A stretch of 64,000 bases of DNA. Source: Adiantum capillus-veneris (Eukaryota; Streptophyta; Polypodiopsida; Polypodiales; Pteridaceae). Positions 1 through 11,114 of this stretch are shown in pieces. The notes beneath the pieces were generated by a model, which worked only from the letters and a program-made list of their open reading frames with translations, did not search any database and was not told where the DNA came from. Both the position numbers and the translations under genes were made by a program. Each line of letters starts with the position of its first letter. The first letter of the stretch is position 1. The stretch is from NCBI GenBank assembly GCA_014529385.2, contig CM043944.1, forward strand, positions 84,355,384 to 84,419,383. The letters are read 5' to 3'.

Positions 1-1
1 A

Positions 2-1014
2 GAGACTTTTGCTCCCACTTGTCGTATGACTACTGTGCGTTTTCTATGTGCAATGGCAGCTTATTTTGGTTGGGATGTACATCAATCAGACATTGTTACT
101 GCTTGCTTGAATGGTGACATATTTGAGGAAGTTTATGTAACCTAGCCTCCCGGTTTTGTCATAAAAGGACAAGAGGACAAAGTGTGCAAATGTAACAAGG
201 CTTTGTATGGGTTGAAGCAATCTCCTCGTGCTTGGTATGAGAAAGCTAACACTCATTTGGTCAAACAAGGCTTTCGTAACAGTCCAACAGAAAGCACATT
301 GTATGTAAAGCGTGAGGGTGATGTATTTCTCATCGTGGTGCTTTATGTTGATGCTGGCGATCCTGCTGATGTCACTCTGATGCTGGCGATCCTGCTGATG
401 TCACTCTTTACCAAACTGTTGTTGGCTGCCTCATTTATGTATGCAACACGAGGCCGGATATTCAGTTTGCAGTCTCACGGGTCAGCAGATTTATGCATAG
501 CCCAGGGTCTAAGCATTGGCAGGCTGTCAAGAGGATTTTCCGCTACCTTAGTGGCACTTTACATCTTGGCTTGTTTTATCCCAAGGGGAGATCATTGCCG
601 CCAGACTTAGCTGCTTTTTCGGACTCAGATTGGTCTGGTTGTTTTGACACGCGAGTGTCTACAAGTGGTTTTTGTTTCATGCTTGGCAGTTCATGTATAT
701 CATGGTTGAGCAAGAAGCAACCTACTGTGGCCACTTCAAGTTGTGAGGCTGAGTACAGGGCAGTCTTCACAGCTACGGTTAAGTGTGTATGGGTCAGACG
801 CCTTATGGCTGATTTGGGTGTTGGACAGGACACTGCCAACACTATCTACACTGACCGTCAGAGCGCATTGGCAGTTGCGAGGAACCCAGTTTTTCATGCT
901 CGCACAAAGCACATTGAGGTGCATTACCACTATGTCAGGGAGAGGCTCTCAGCAGGAGAGATCAGCTTGGCTTATGTGCCAACACAGGACAACCTTGCAG
1001 ATCTTTGCACATAG
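2..1014 (+). pseudogene. copia reverse transcriptase-RNase H fragment, disrupted
   Basis: Encodes the back part of a copia polyprotein, which copies element RNA into DNA inside virus-like particles. The RT blocks FLNGDIFEEVYV-like (here CLNGDIFEEVYV) and ALYGLKQSPRAWYEK are visible near 110-240. The RNase H part (493-1014) shows DSDWSGCFDTRVSTSGF and ends at VPTQDNLADL. The copy is dead. A TAG stop sits at 139-141. The segment carrying the catalytic YVDD box is cut after YVD and rejoined well downstream, with a 29-bp tandem duplication at the scar (350-407). A frameshift then separates RT from RNase H. The intact counterpart is at 20476-21737. Confidence 0.88.
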
Positions 1015-1155
1015 GCATTGTCTCGTGAGAAGCTTGAAGCTTTCCGCAAAGCTTTGGGCTTACTCCCCTTTGTGGACTGATCCTGTCCTCAGGGCATGGC
1101 ACTTCCCTTTACTCATGTGCCAGCTCTCGTTCACCGCATCACTCCAGGGGGGATT

Positions 1156-1382
1156 TGTTACCATATACATGTGGTAGTGATGTGTGTGAACACACTAGGA
1201 CCGCCGGGGCATTTTTTCCCTCTTTAGGAGGTTTTTTCCCCCGTGCATTGTGTATACGCCCATCACTCTAGGGCTATCTATCTTTCCATTGCACACTAAG
1301 TAACACACTCTCTATTGTGTGCCTTGAGCTTCCTTTGTCTTCTCCAAGCTATGTGTGTTTCTCTGCAACCCTAATTCCAACA
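1156..1382 (+). repeat. 3' LTR of copia C1
   Basis: The LTR begins TGTTACCATATAC directly after a purine-rich tract and ends CCCTAATTCCAACA, with the canonical TG...CA ends. It is 227 bp long and matches the LTRs of C2 (20173-20400 and 24641-24867) in reverse complement. Confidence 0.9.
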
Positions 1383-3937
1383 AAATCTGGTCCTGTAGTC
1401 AATTTTTCTTTCAATGTCTAAAAGGAAGTTACCTCTGTGGATCCCCACGAGAAAAGGGACTCCTTTCTGTATCAAGATATGCAAAGGGAAAGCAACCTCT
1501 ACAAACTTTCGAATGAACTGTCTGTAGTACGAACACAGTCCCAAGAAGCTTCCAACTTCACGGACTTTCTTCGAATCGGGCCAATCACGTATAATCTCTA
1601 TCTTGGCCGAATCCATCTGCACTCCTGTTGCTGAGACAAAGTGTCCCAAAAAGTGTATCTCTGAAGCAGATGATCTTTGTGTTCTGTCTCATTCTTGGAG
1701 AAAACAATGATACATCAAAGAAAGTGCCAACAAATAGCCTGTACTCTCGAAAAATCCTGTCCATCATCCGGTTAAATGTCGCAGGAGCATTGGTTAAGCC
1801 AAAAGGCATCGCCAAAAACTCAAATAACCCAAAAGTAGTCCAAAAGGCTGTCCTGTAGACGTCTCCCAGTGCGATTCGGATCTGATGATATCCACTCTTC
1901 AGATCAATCCTGCTAAAGCACGAGGATCCCTGTAATCTATCGAGCGAATCATCGATCCTAGGAATCAGAAATCTGTTCTTGATGGTGATTTTGTTGAGAG
2001 CTCTATAATCGACGCACATTCTCCAAGATCCGTCTTTCTTCAAATACAACAACAATGGAGAGCAATACGGTGAAGTACTATGCTGGACAAGTTCCAAGAG
2101 GTCTTACACTGGGTTCATAATCTTTTCATTCTGTACTCGGCTCACACAGTAAGGTGGCCGATTCGGTGGCGTGCTTCCAGGTATCACGTCAATGGTCTAA
2201 TCTTTAGGCCCTCTGAAAAGCAATCGGCATGAGTGTGGAGAAAAATCTTCGCGTTCTTTTGATTAGGTCAAAACATATTCAACCTTTATCCATCGTTCAT
2301 TTCTCTCCCAAAGGAATGAGTAAAGAAACTGAAGTTCATCAAGTACAATCTTTGAGCCCTTCATTTATCAAAGTCGCTTTCTCGACCCGGTAGTCAACCA
2401 CGGCGTAGTTCTTGTGGTACCAAGGGATCCTGAGTAGAACGTCACTCGCGTGCCCCGAACACCCCTATCATTGCAAACAAAGTTTGCCAATGCTCGGTGT
2501 AATGGCAACATCCCATCCGGGTGCCAATCGAACTACCACTGCCTGTGGCGTCAGTCTGTCGGGTGTAATTCCAAATCGAGCCACCAATTCCAAGTGAAAA
2601 GAAGTTGGCCTTGGCTCCTTCAAAAGAGCTTCCTGATCCTTCAATTTGCCCCAAAAGCGGCAAAGTTTGTACTTTTAGTCATTTGATTTGGTGCAGGTCC
2701 CACGCCATGTGGTACCCGTTCTGCTTTTCTATCTGCCTTTCCTGCCACGTTCCTCACCTGCTCTCGAACTCTCAGGCTTGTCGTCGTCTTTATCATTCTG
2801 TTCTTTCTGTGCCTTTTTAGGGCACTTCACGGAGATATGTCCATGTTCTCCGCATCCAAAGCACTTCCCCTCTCTGATGAAGCTAGCTCTCTCCTCAGGA
2901 GTAAGCTTGGATCGTGCATCCTTTTTCTCCGGATTTCCCTTTTTCTTTCCACTTTCATTCCCAGAAGTCTGTTCGGCTCGTTGTGTCATGGCCTCATCTG
3001 TGGGGTAGGTCAGACTGCCAGAGTGAATGGCAAAGCCCCGCTTCGCATGACTCATCAACTCCTGAATAGAAGCTGACTTCTGTTCCAAGCAATGATCTCG
3101 GATCTCTGTAGGTAGACCCAAGGTGAACCGCTCAATCTGTTCTCTGAACGAGTGCTTTGAATAGCGTCCTTCCGCGAAAGCGATGTCAAACTGTTGTATA
3201 AAAGACAAAGCCTTCGAAGCATTTGAGTATCTTGAAAAAGTATCAAACTTGATCGAGTGGCCACCTTCCTTAAACTTTCAAACTTTCTTGCTTTTATCTT
3301 CGAGAAAGTCATACTGGTTGTCTTTGTAAAAATTCTTCTTGTTCGCATAAAAGTTTCCGTCATCGGAATCTGAGCTGTTTGTAGACGCGTCCTCAGTAGA
3401 ACTGTAAGTCTCTGGGTGAGATTTAGCCTTCTTTGCCTTTTTCTTGCCCTTTCTGAAGCTTTGTTTCTTGCTTGGCTTTTTACCTTTTCTGTCCTCTTCA
3501 CTCGAATCTGAAGAGCTAGAAGAACTGGGTACTCCTTCAAATCAAACACGCTTCTTCTGTTTCTTTGCCTTGTCAAATGTCGACTGATGACCCAAATATC
3601 CCAGGAAGTCAATGCCTTTTTCCTGCTTTTTGCCGTGCTTTTTGGCTTTCTTCTGCGCGTCAAAAAGCCGGTTTAGGGTTTCAGGGGTGGTGTAGTGGTT
3701 TTCTGCCACTGCGCATGCACTTCTTGAAAAGAAGTCTCGCTCATATATTTTGTCAATTTCGGATCCTTCGCAAAACTGAGCATCATCTTTGTTGCATCGC
3801 CGATCAATTGACGACACTTCATCTCTCTTTGCTCCGCCTGAGTAGGCCGAGGCGGGCCATACTCTTTGCCGGAATCTTCGTTGGCTGCCCGCATCTCCAA
3901 ATGCAGAGGGAGTCGACTGATCCTTGCGTGAAGCCAT
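1383..3937 (-). pseudogene. gypsy A1 gag-protease-RT, frameshifted
   Basis: Gag starts with MASRKDQSTPSA at 3937, as in A5, but changes frame within about 20 codons. A Lys/Ser-rich middle is followed by a CCHC knuckle, CFGCGEHGHISVKC (about 2850). The protease segment has lost its catalytic stretch. RT (2097-1585) keeps [24 protein letters not shown] and [14 protein letters not shown]. The catalytic box that reads FFDDIIVFS in A4 is broken here by a frameshift after FFD. The thumb region SFLGLCSYYRQFIRKF follows at about 1560. Gag would coat the RNA and RT would copy it, but this copy cannot make either complete protein. Confidence 0.85.
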
Positions 3938-3997
3938 AGGTACCACGGATAAAAAAAAATTGGGGATTGGATTTCCCGTAGAAGAGAAATTGGTCGT

Positions 3998-4009
3998 GCT
4001 CTGATACCA
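3998..4009 (-). other. primer binding site, tRNA-iMet type (A1)
   Basis: On the minus strand this reads TGGTATCAGAGC, the standard plant retrotransposon site complementary to the 3' end of initiator methionine tRNA. It lies one base from the LTR end at 4011. Confidence 0.9.
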
Positions 4010-4010
4010 C

Positions 4011-4613
4011 TGTAATAGCTTGGACACTCCAAGTCAAGAATTAATCGCGACAACACCAAATAACCACTTCAAAAATTCACAGATCACAATAGATTTGCAA
4101 TGGCCCGGCGGAGTTCCGTGCTTAGAGATATTGGCCCCAAAGACTAGCGCCCCTTTCGGTATTTCTTTATGTATTAATTAATCATCAATGTAGAAGAGAG
4201 CGGTTAGGGTTTCACTCTCAGACTCTGTGTCCAGACGCTCTAAGAAGTGAGCCCTAAACCACTAAATTAAAGGTTACAAGGGATGCCCAAAAGCAAAGCC
4301 CCGAAAGCTTTAGAACAAAAGCAGAATCTATATTTCTCTCTCAAACCCTCTTTAGGGTTTTAAAAATAAAGCAGTCCATTCTCTCTTTCTCCTTGGCCAT
4401 TTGCGTAGCCAAAAAGCTGGAAAAGCGTCGCCCAGGCTTATGCTGTTCTTCTTCGAAAATCCGTACCTGTTGCCATGTGGCACTGGCGCCTGCTTTTAGG
4501 GTTCCCAGCCACTTACGGTTAGGGTTTCCAGAAATTAGGGTTTTTGAAAAATTAGGGTTTCTGGTAGAAATTAGGGTTTTTGCTGTCGGTAGCCACGTCA
4601 TCACTTTGTGACA
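4011..4613 (-). repeat. 5' LTR of gypsy A1
   Basis: 603 bp. On the minus strand it starts TGTCACAAAGTGATGACGTG and ends in TATTACA beside the primer site. The U3-side part (4495-4590) carries several TTAGGG-containing boxes, on the coding strand AAACCCTAA. The central CGAAAGGGGCGC block is shared with all A-family LTRs. Confidence 0.88.
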
Positions 4614-4671
4614 AAGACTTCACCACGGCTAGAGTACTCCAGCCGCCCGTTTGTCAGGCATGCAACATAAG

Positions 4672-4673
<2 letters not shown>

Positions 4674-4764
<91 letters not shown>
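4674..4764. repeat. (GA)n microsatellite, 91 bp
   Basis: An uninterrupted GA run. On the minus strand it is (TC)n and directly follows the conserved 3' end of LINE fragment L1, so it is best read as that LINE's tail or target. The 60 bases between the A1 LTR and this run (4614-4673) show nothing recognisable. Confidence 0.95.
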
Positions 4765-4765
<1 letters not shown>

Positions 4766-5488
4766 AATGAAATGATATATTAACGTCTAAAAATGGCCCA
4801 AATGACCTTTGAGACCAGCAAGTTACAAACTGGTGAATCTAATACAAAGTCTGTGTGCTAAAAAAAGGACTAACATCCTAAACAAAATGTTGTGTGAAAG
4901 TGAGAGTGGGGGAAAGACTAGAGACTCTCTAGTCAATACAAAGGTACAGAATAATGAGGGATGCAAGAAACGTAAGCTACTAAGAAGGGGATAATCCTCC
5001 AGCTCAGAGTAAATCCATCATCTGTTGGTGTCAGATCTCCTCTGTCCTCCATGGTGAAAAACCTAACCGGTGGGTATCGTGCGTGTCGCGCCAAAATAAT
5101 CTGAATGCTCCTTTGTAATCTCCGTCTATGCTAGGATGTGCTCCTTGGTAATCGTGGACACCTGGATCTCCCTAGGTCCATCGCACGGTCAGTCAGTGTG
5201 CCTCTAGTGGAGGTGGTTTCCAAACTCTGCTGCAAAACCTCTCTGTCTAGAGGTAATGGCTGGCCTGAAATAGTCCGTAACCTGCCACTTAGTCTATCTC
5301 TCTGGTCGCCTCAACAACCAATCTCTATGTCTCCTCAACTCAAGCAAGAACAGACCCAAGCATCTCTGATCTTGGTTAACTCCGGAAAACAGTTCAAAAC
5401 CCTCCTTGAATAAGACCTACAAATCTCAAATGCGGAGCAATGACATATGTGATGCAACTCTATCTTTGGCTCCCTATGGCATACACAA
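4765..5488 (-). mobile_element. LINE fragment L1, 3' end only
   Basis: The minus strand carries the 3' noncoding region and the last coding part of the LINE group seen complete at 33996-39018. The shared landmarks are GTTAATAT(A), a GGTC/GGCC hairpin at 4795-4807, GTCTCA, and the C-terminal coding remnants around 5300-5410. It is 5' truncated; the gypsy A2 LTR begins at 5489. Confidence 0.8.
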
Positions 5489-6006
5489 TGTAACAAACTT
5501 GGACACCCCAAGTCAAGATTCTACCGCGACACAGTAGAGATTCACTTCAAAACAGTTCACAAAAGACGACACGACCCGACGTAGATCCGTGCCAAGAGGT
5601 ATTGGCCCCAAAGGCTGGTGCCCCTTTCGGTATTTATTTTTATATTAATTTCTGTTCAAAAAACAAGGAGCCCGCGGGTGCTCACTCTCAGTCTCTGCGT
5701 CCAGATGCCCTGCAAAGTGAGGCCCTTGGACTTATTTATGCTTATAAGGGATGCCCAAAAGCAAAGCCCCAAAAGCTTTTAAAATAAAAAGCTAATTGTC
5801 CCAAAAGCTGCCAACGCTAAATCAGCCAGCCAAAAGCAGACACGTAAATTGCGGAATTTCATACAGTGCCACGTCAGCATGTCAACGCATTTTGCGTGCC
5901 TCCGTACAGTCAATGGGATTTGCGGAGATCCGTACAGCAACCACGTCAACAAATTATGCGCTTTACTTTTTAGTGTCCCCCCGTCACTTGGCCATAAGTT
6001 GGGACA
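5489..6006 (-). repeat. 3' LTR of gypsy A2
   Basis: Starts on the plus strand with TGTAACAAACTTGGACACC, the complement of the A-family LTR end. It contains the family blocks around 5600-5640 and 5750-5775. The inner boundary is placed at GGGACA (6001-6006); about 14 extra bases separate it from the polypurine tract, so this end is approximate. Confidence 0.7.
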
Positions 6007-6615
6007 ACCTTATAGGGTACCCCCCTCTTGAAAGAATTGTAATCGCCCTTGATTACGCTTGCAAAACAGACAGAGGCCATCAACTGTCTTAGTAGACACT
6101 GACTGTTAGTACCGATGCACTAGACACGACACATCTAGTACTTGTACAAAACGACAATCACATCACAGGACATCACTTGATATCACAGGACATCACATGA
6201 CAAATCACATACAAATTCATTCCAAATCTCAAACCATGATTAATCGGCAATATATTTAGTAATCACACCTAGATCTAGTCCGGACCTCAAGGATGCCCGA
6301 CTAACTAATCCTTATTGCAATCATGTCTATAGAGATTCATGAGACCGAAATGCTGCAATCATTTCGTCTTTCAGTTCCTCCACTCAAACAAATCAAGTAC
6401 AAATGAATCATTTTCATTTTCGGGAATTCCTATCATAAAGTCATACAGCAGAATACTATTCAGGCCTTTAGTATCCCTGAAACCCAAAGGGGACATCAGT
6501 GACTCTATTCAAAATCAGGGTAATATGTTGACAAAGGAGCAGAGTGACTCCGCTCTTGTGCAAACCCGCTGAACTAGATTCACCCATGCCGAAACCGGGG
6601 TTCTATTGGAGTAGA

Positions 6616-7008
6616 CTATGCTAAACCGAATGCTTCAAGGTAAAGTTCCAAAATCTGAGGAGTATCTGCTAGGTCCTCCTCCTCCATCCACTTCGCATCC
6701 AATGCAGGATAGTTCTTGAACTTAACCAAGAACCGCCTAATCACTTTACCTTTTATCTTTTTGCCCTTGTGTGTCAAAATCTGTTCTAGAACGAGTATCT
6801 CCTCGCTTTCCTCCACTTCGGGTTACTCATCACGCTCCCCATCATCTGGCACATCACCTTTAAAAGGCTTCAAGAGACTCACATGAAAAGGATTGTGAAT
6901 CCTCCAAGTATCGGGTAGCTTCAGTCTAAAGGAGGTGTAATTTATCTTTTCTTTTATCTCGAAAGGTCCATAGTATTTCATGCTAAGCTTTGGAAAAAGC
7001 AGCTTCAA
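6616..7008 (-). pseudogene. integrase C-terminus with chromodomain (A2)
   Basis: The frame begins FPKLSMKYYGPFEI and runs through [17 protein letters not shown] to a chromodomain with [26 protein letters not shown] and EEEDLADTPQILELYL, ending at the natural stop. One in-frame TAA separates the two halves. Chromodomains at the end of integrase steer chromovirus integration by reading histone marks. The integrase core is missing, so this is a remnant. It closely matches A3 (8230-7847). Confidence 0.85.
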
Positions 7009-7253
7009 TATCAGAGCCCCAAAATCTTTTAAAATTAAAAGCTTCTCAAAATTAAAGCATCATCCCAAAAGCTGCAAATAAAAATCAGACAGCGTACGGA
7101 CTGCCACGTCATCAGCGTAATTTCCGACGCAAAATCCGGACTGCCACGTCAACATTTAGTCAGCGCATTACACGAGCGTCCGTACTAGCTGCCACGTCAG
7201 CATGCGTCTGTGTGTGTGTGTTACGGGGCCAGCCACGTCACCAATTTGTGACA
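7009..7253 (-). repeat. 3' LTR of gypsy A3, truncated
   Basis: Only the polypurine-proximal 245 bp remain, with the LTR start (complement TTTGTGACA) at 7245-7253 next to the purine tract. The repeated CTGCCACGTCA motifs match other A-family LTRs. The outer half was lost where A2 and A3 fused. Confidence 0.75.
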
Positions 7254-7846
7254 TATCCCCCTCTTGAAAGAATTGTAATCGCCCTCGATTACTCCTGCAA
7301 AAACAGACAAAGGCCATAAACTATCTTAGTAGAAACTGACTGTTAGTACCGACGCACTAGACACAACACATCTAGCACATGTACCAATCGACAGTGACAT
7401 CACCGGATATCACTGGACAATCATCACATGACAAATCACATTCAAATTCATTCCAAATCTCAGACCATGATTAATCGGCAACATATTTAGTAATTGCATC
7501 TAGATCCAGTCGGGACCTCACAGATGCCCGATTAACTAATCCTTATTGCAATCATGTCTATAGAGATTTATGAGACCGAAATGCTGAGTCATTTCGTCTT
7601 TCAGTTCCTGCACTCAAACAAGTCAAGTACAAATCAATCGTTTTCATTTTCGGGAATTACGGTTTATAAAGTCATTTAGCAGAATATTGTTAGCCCAGCA
7701 GTATCCTTGAAACCCAAAGGGACATCAATGACTCTATATCAAAAATCGGAGTAATCCGTTGACAAAGGAGCAGAGCGACTCCCCTCTTGTGCAAGCCCGC
7801 TGCACTAGATTCACCCATGCCGAAATCGGGGTTCTATCGGAGTAGA

Positions 7847-10757
7847 CTATGCTAAACCGAATGCTTCAAGGTAAAGTTCCAAAATCTGAGGAGTATCTAC
7901 TAGGTCCTCCTCCTCCATCCACTTCGCATCCAATCCATGATAGTTCTTGAATTTGACCAAGAACCGCCTAATCGCTTTACCTTTAATCTTTCTATTTTTA
8001 TGTGCCAATATCTGTTCTAGAACGAGTATCTCCTCGCTTTCCTCCACTTTGGGTTGCTCATCTGGCTCCCTATCATCGGGCACATCGCCTTTAAAAGGCT
8101 TCAAGAGACTCACATGAAAAGCATTGTGAATCCTCCAAGTATCGGGCAGCTTCAGTCTAAAGGAGATATCATTTATCTTTTCTTTTATCTCGAAAGGTCC
8201 ATAGTATCTCATGCTAAGCTTTAGAAAAAGCAGCTTCTTTCCCTTTTTCTTTCTTAGGCGTGCCTTTTCAAAACGTAAGAGCACCCAATCCTCTTCCTTT
8301 GATTTCAAATCGCGATGGTGTCGATCTGTTGCCTTCTTGTGTCGTTCCTGAGATTTTGCTAAAGACTTTCGGACCTTGGCAAACGCAATGTCCAAGTTCC
8401 TTGTATACTGATCGCCTTCAAAAAATTTATCCTTCGTGCTAAGGAAGGGTGGAACCTTCGGAGCACCTTCAATGATTTCAAATGGCACGTTCCCCGTCGA
8501 AGAGTGGATCTTGTTATTGTAGGCAAATTCCACCAAGGGCAAATTTTTTTCCCATTGAGTCTTCTGATAAAAAACGTAAGACTTCAATAAATCCAGTACA
8601 ACTTAATTTCCAATCTCAGATTGCCCATCTGTCTCCACGTGGAAAGATGACGAGAACTGCAACCGTGTGCCAATGTTCTCCTAAATAGCCCTCCAAAACA
8701 AAGTCGTGAATCGGGGATCTCTGTCCCGAAGACTATTGTCTCAGGCATGCCATGTAGCCTAAAAATCTGTGCAATGAACAGTCTCGCTACATGATCCGGC
8801 TTGAGTGTTTTCTTCACTGGAAGGAAGTGAGCTTGCTTGCTAAATTTGTTGATAACAGTCCAAATGCCATCATGCCCACTCTGTGTCTTTGGGAGATCAA
8901 AAATGAAATCCATAGCAATACTTTCCCGGGGGGGTGGGAATGGGTAAAGGCTGTAACAATCCATGTGCCTTATGCCTGTCAAACTTCACCTTCTGGCATA
9001 CGAAACAACTGCGTATGAAAGTCGTCCTCATCCTTCTTGAGTCTCAGCCAAAAGAAGTAACGCTCCACACCTTTCAAGGTGGTGTCGATGCCGTGGTGAC
9101 CCCTAAAAGGTGGACAATGGCACTCAGTCAAAACCTTTTCCCTCCACGGCTATGTAACGCACAACATGGTTTTCTTCATCAAGTAGCCATCCCGTATGGA
9201 ATATCCCGCTATTACCTCCCCATTTTGTATTCGAGTGAATACTTTCGAAAAATCCGGAATTGTGGCATACTGATCAACTATGTTCTCGAAGCTTCTACGG
9301 TGAATTGCGGAAATAGCCAAGACCAGCGGCTTCCGAGACAAAGCATCTGCCACCAAGTTCTTCTACATGGACAATCTGGAAGTGAAACTGTGACAAGATG
9401 TTAGCCCACCGCGTCTGCTTTTCCAAAAGCTGCTTCTGTGACAAGAAGTAGCGTAAACTCTGATGATCAGTGAAGCAAAAGGCATCACCAAAAATTCATA
9501 CAAACCGAAGCTCGTCCCAAAGGCTGTCTTATAGACATCTCCCGGCGCGATTCAGATCTGATGATATCCCCTTTGAAATCAATCCTGCTGAAATAAGAGG
9601 ATCACTGAAGTCAGTCAAGAATATTATTGATCCTTGGAATCGGAAATCTGTTCTTGATGGTGATTTTATTGAGAGCTCTGTAATCAATGCACATTTTCCA
9701 AGGTCCGTCTTTCGCTAAAACCAACAGGAGAGCAGTAGGGTGAAATACTCGGCTGGATAAGACCCTTTTCCAGAAGTTCTTTCATTTGGTTCATAATCTC
9801 GTCATTCTCAGCTCGACCAACATGGTAAGGTGGTCGGTTCGATGGTGTGCTTCCAGGTGCCAGATCAATGGTGTGATCCTCAAGTTGAGATGGGGGCAAC
9901 TCACCTAGCAGGCCCTCAGAGAAGCAATCAGCATGAGTGTGGAGAAAATCTTGGTGTTCTCTATCAAGTTCAGACATGTGCATTCTGTGTTCATCATTTA
10001 ACTCTTTCAAGTAGATCAAGTAAACAAAGAGACTCGATTTCATTAATATGAAAATGGCCGAAGCCGATACAATAGGGACGGACTCGCACTTCAGTTTTAC
10101 ATCTAAGTACAATTTTTCGGCCCTTTTCATTCGTCAATGTTGCTTTCTTTGCCCGATAATAGACCATAGCGTTATTCTTATGATATGAAGGGACTCCTAG
10201 GAGGAGTCACAACCTTCCAAGGGTATTATGTAAAAGTCCTCGTGCCCCAAATACCCCTGACAATGCAACCGAAGTTTGCCAATGACAAGTGTGATGGCTA
10301 TGTCCCGTCCGGGTGCCGCTAGAACTGCCTCTACTGGTGGTCCCATCCTGTCGGGTGTAACCTCGAGCCGCACCGCCAATTCGGGTGAAATGAAGTTGGC
10401 CTTTGCTTTTCAATCGAAGAAAATCAGGGCTTCTTGATCTTTCACTTTGCCCCAAGCTCGGCAAAGTTCTGTACTTTCATCAATCACGCTTGAGTCAATA
10501 CCCATGCAATCTGGTAGCAATCCTGCTTTCATCTTGCCTTTTCTGCCACGTTCCTCTGCTGGTCTCAAACTCTCTGGCTTGTCTCCACTTTGTTCTTGCT
10601 GTGCCTTTTTGGGGCACTTTGTAGAGATGTGACCATGTTCCCCGCAACCAAAACACTGCTTTCTTGCTTTTGTCTTCGAGGAAGTCATACTGGTTGGCCC
10701 TTTAAAAATGCTTCTTCTTTGTATAAAACATATAATCATCAGAGTCCGAACTGTCAA
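7847..10757 (-). pseudogene. gypsy A3 polyprotein, internally deleted
   Basis: The CCHC knuckle CFGCGEHGHISTKC lies at about 10650. The protease region reads ELAVRLEVTPDRMGPP, but the catalytic triplet position holds a stop. The RT front (10130-9684) has DHTIDLAPGSTPSNRPPY. A deletion near 9472 joins the RT palm to RNase H, removing the catalytic FDD box. The end of RNase H reads VADALSRKPLVLAISAIHRR (9356-9150). The integrase core (8982-8584) keeps MDFIFDLPKTQSGHDGIWTV. The last frame, 8587-7847 (246 codons), is open through the integrase C-terminus and chromodomain ([16 protein letters not shown]). Dead as a polyprotein. Confidence 0.87.
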
Positions 10758-10782
10758 AAAGTGGACGAAATGTGGGTTTCTT

Positions 10783-11103
10783 TGCTAGCGCTAGCTTTTC
10801 TTATATACTGACTTACCAGAATTGCCCTACCTAGTTTCCCAACAAAGTCACTTAATAATAATAAGTGCAAAATAGTTAAAATAGGGAAAAAGGGTTCTAT
10901 ACACTGTAAAATGCTCCTGATGGGTACTGACTGTAATCTGATGATCATGCTGTGTGCAACCAGAGGAAATGCAATTACTCTTAAGTGTCTGGGCATGCAC
11001 TGTCTGCGAGCAGACTCACAAAGGTGCCAGAACACTTCCTAAGCTAATTGAACCCTTGTCATGAAGTAGCTTGTCCACATGCACATAGGGTTAGCATGTG
11101 GCA
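10783..11103 (-). repeat. 3' LTR of B1, truncated
   Basis: Matches 30304-30626, the end of the other B1 LTR, from GCTAGCGCTAGC onward. About 830 bp of its outer part is missing where gypsy A3 begins. It ends beside TCCCCTCCTTTTC, the complement of the polypurine tract. Confidence 0.8.
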
Positions 11104-11114
11104 TCCCCTCCTTT

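Larger units (their letters stand above)
1..1382 (+). mobile_element. Ty1/copia element C1, 3' part (cut by window edge)
   Basis: This is the 3' end of a copia retrotransposon: part of reverse transcriptase, RNase H, a polypurine tract (about 1143-1155) and one LTR ending at 1382. It belongs to the same family as the complete copy at 20173-24867, which it matches closely in the opposite orientation. Directly after the LTR the sequence becomes minus-strand gypsy RT/RNase H, so C1 lies inside gypsy A1. The 5' half and the other target duplication are outside the window; the expected duplication is AAATC at 1383-1387. Confidence 0.9.
1383..4613 (-). mobile_element. Ty3/gypsy chromovirus A1, 5' portion
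   Basis: A minus-strand gypsy element. Reading leftwards from 4613 it has a 5' LTR, a tRNA primer site, gag with a zinc knuckle, protease remnants and RT, and is then interrupted at 1383 by copia C1. The rest of pol lies off the window. It is the same family as A2-A5, judged by shared protein and LTR sequence. Confidence 0.88.
5489..7008 (-). mobile_element. gypsy remnant A2: 3' LTR, 3' noncoding, chromodomain
   Basis: On the minus strand this is the last part of an A-family gypsy: the C-terminal integrase/chromodomain coding end (7008-6616), about 580 bp of 3' noncoding sequence, a polypurine tract (complement near 6020-6033) and a 3' LTR. Everything upstream of the chromodomain is gone. 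At 7009 the sequence jumps into the LTR of the neighbouring copy A3. Confidence 0.82.
7009..10782 (-). mobile_element. gypsy remnant A3: gag to truncated 3' LTR
   Basis: On the minus strand the order is gag knuckle, protease, front of RT, end of RNase H, integrase, chromodomain, 3' noncoding (7268-7846), polypurine tract (7254-7267) and a truncated 3' LTR (7009-7253). The gag 5' end and 5' LTR are missing. Near 10760-10783 the sequence switches to the LTR of element B1. Confidence 0.85.

Noticed and set aside
3055-3663. 202-codon Arg/Lys-rich frame on the minus strand
   Set aside because: It is an out-of-frame reading of gypsy gag; the neighbouring frame gives the Ser/Asp-rich gag sequence shared with A3.
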